Of a stretch of DNA of 64,000 bases, positions 63,172 to 64,000 are shown piece by piece (within the stretch, counting starts at the first letter, position 1; each line of letters starts with the position of its first letter). Position numbers and translations under genes: made by a program. The DNA is from Flavobacterium sp. I3-2 (GTDB lineage Bacteria; Bacteroidota; Bacteroidia; Flavobacteriales; Flavobacteriaceae). The stretch lies in the NCBI RefSeq assembly GCF_013389595.1, contig NZ_CP058306.1, forward strand, positions 1,612,001-1,676,000. Direction: 5' to 3'. The notes under the pieces are model-generated. The model did no database searches, was not told where the DNA came from, and was given only the letters and a program-made list of their open reading frames with translations.

Positions 63172-63972
63172 TTTTGATTTGTTTAGATAATCATTACTAC
63201 CGTCGTGATAGATAAACAGGCAACTTTCTTCTTTTATATATTCAATAATTTCTTTGTGATTTTTCATAGGCAGAGCTGGACATCCCAAGCTTCTTCCTAG
63301 ATAACCTTGTCTTATGCCAAGATTTTCATCTGCATAATCTGCACCATGAATTACAATTGCACGACTTCTTGCGTTGTCATTTATTCCTGGTTCTAAACCG
63401 TCTAGGCGTAAAGATAATCCATTGGCACCCATATAAGTTTCGGCAGTTTTGTAAAAACCTAAACTGCTTTTATAACTTTCGGAAGCATTTGAAAAATCGT
63501 TTGCAAATTCTTTTCCGCTATTTCTTCCGTGTGAAACAACCGTTTGAAAAATAATTTCATTTTTTTTCATGTCAATAACCCACATTCTTTTTTCAGTAGA
63601 AGATTGTGTGAAATCAATAATCGTTAAAATTTCTTTATCTATTTTTCCTTCAGATTTTAATTTAAAATAACCTTTAAAAGCTGATTCAAAACTTTGTAAT
63701 TGTGGTTTTTCAAAACTTTTTTCTTCTAAATCAAAGTATTTAGATAAAATAAATTTATTCACATTCTCAATTTTGAATTCTTTTTTTGTTACAGCTGCAA
63801 TTTCTTTACTTGATTTGTTAGGCGTTTCTTTCTTAAGTGTTGCTTTTTTTGTTACTGCCTTTTTCTTTCCGCCGCCATTTCCGTCTAAATAATCATTCGA
63901 TGATTTCATGTTTAATGGAGTTAACATAAGTGCTCCAATCAAGAAAATAGGTAATAATTTTATTTTTTTCAC
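63160..63972 (-). CDS. Murein L,D-transpeptidase catalytic domain family protein (YkuD_2)
   Basis: This 270-residue protein has a hydrophobic N-terminal segment (residues 5-21) that acts as a signal or anchor, a Lys/Thr-rich linker (35-65) and a YkuD_2 domain (about 90-265). The catalytic His209 lies in VIHGADY and Cys231 in GYLGRSLGCPALP, which is the family signature. It is convergent with, and overlaps by 12 bases, the YcbB-like L,D-transpeptidase, so two wall-crosslinking-type enzymes sit side by side. Its upstream region runs off the window edge. Confidence 0.9.
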   Translation of the reverse strand: MKKIKLLPIFLIGALMLTPLNMKSSNDYLDGNGGGKKKAVTKKATLKKETPNKSSKEIAAVTKKEFKIENVNKFILSKYFDLEEKSFEKPQLQSFESAFKGYFKLKSEGKIDKEILTIIDFTQSSTEKRMWVIDMKKNEIIFQTVVSHGRNSGKEFANDFSNASESYKSSLGFYKTAETYMGANGLSLRLDGLEPGINDNARSRAIVIHGADYADENLGIRQGYLGRSLGCPALPMKNHKEIIEYIKEESCLFIYHDGSNDYLNKSKLLN

Positions 63973-64000
63973 GCTAATTTATTGTGTGTTTGTTGTTTGT

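Noticed and set aside
1..64000. CRISPR arrays, tRNA or rRNA genes, transposases, prophage
   Set aside because: No regular spaced repeats, no tRNA-like cloverleaf seen in the gaps, and no integrase or transposase motifs in any gene.

Overview
The window looks like chromosomal DNA from a member of the Flavobacteriaceae, probably Flavobacterium or a close relative. The DNA is strongly AT-rich. Many genes are preceded by the Bacteroidota promoter element (-7 TAnnTTTG, sometimes with a -33 TTTG) and lack a clear Shine-Dalgarno sequence. Family-level markers agree: a secreted protein with a T9SS type A C-terminal tail, an OmpA protein with thrombospondin type 3 repeats, TonB-C domain proteins, a GYDIA-type GHMP kinase and a CWC/DUF5522 protein. 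I see no tRNA, rRNA, CRISPR array, prophage or insertion sequence. Gene density is high and most of the content is housekeeping.

Layout. 1-3.6 kb: small metabolic and unknown genes, a pair of secreted TonB-C proteins and an alpha/beta hydrolase. 3.6-12.5 kb: minus-strand block with the AddB-like nuclease, OmpA, glycine C-acetyltransferase (kbl) and the AddA-like helicase-nuclease. 12.6-19.2 kb: plus-strand genes for superoxide dismutase, TruC, an EEP phosphatase, an NDT-fold protein, a membrane protein, dipeptidyl peptidase III and an orphan ABC ATPase with a tiny membrane partner. 19.3-24.2 kb: T9SS-secreted LRR-like protein behind a 28-T homopolymer, an unusual methyltransferase, nicotinamidase, Mrr and MiaE. 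24.3-30.9 kb: glycosyltransferase, an intergenic repeat element, aldose epimerase, GH25 lysozyme, OppC-like permease and Prc protease. 31-36 kb: surE, a small membrane gene and lpxB, translationally coupled, then NlpC/P60 and ComEC. 36-45.6 kb: a thioredoxin-like protein, then four peptide (POT/MFS) transporters and dipeptidyl peptidase IV. 45.7-53.5 kb: mevalonate pathway genes. 53.5-64 kb: RluB, lipoproteins, M3 peptidase, YceI/pirin, Crp/Fnr, PurT and two L,D-transpeptidases.

Three functional themes stand out. The first is peptide use: DPP III, DPP IV and a Dcp-like M3 peptidase can release di- and oligopeptides, and four POT-type carriers next to DPP IV could import them. The second is isoprenoid synthesis: HMG-CoA reductase and a GYDIA GHMP kinase form one pair, while diphosphomevalonate decarboxylase, a Cys-rich protein, mevalonate kinase and a GGGP-transferase-like UbiA protein form a second group. 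The GYDIA kinase is a candidate for the phosphomevalonate kinase step. The third is the cell envelope: OmpA, LpxB, GH25, NlpC/P60, two L,D-transpeptidases and Prc.

I found no clear-cut new defence or mobile system. The best leads are the GYDIA kinase, the 28-T tract upstream of a T9SS surface protein, the methyltransferase with a duplicated winged-helix domain, the 12-Cys protein embedded in the mevalonate cluster, and the orphan ABC pair.
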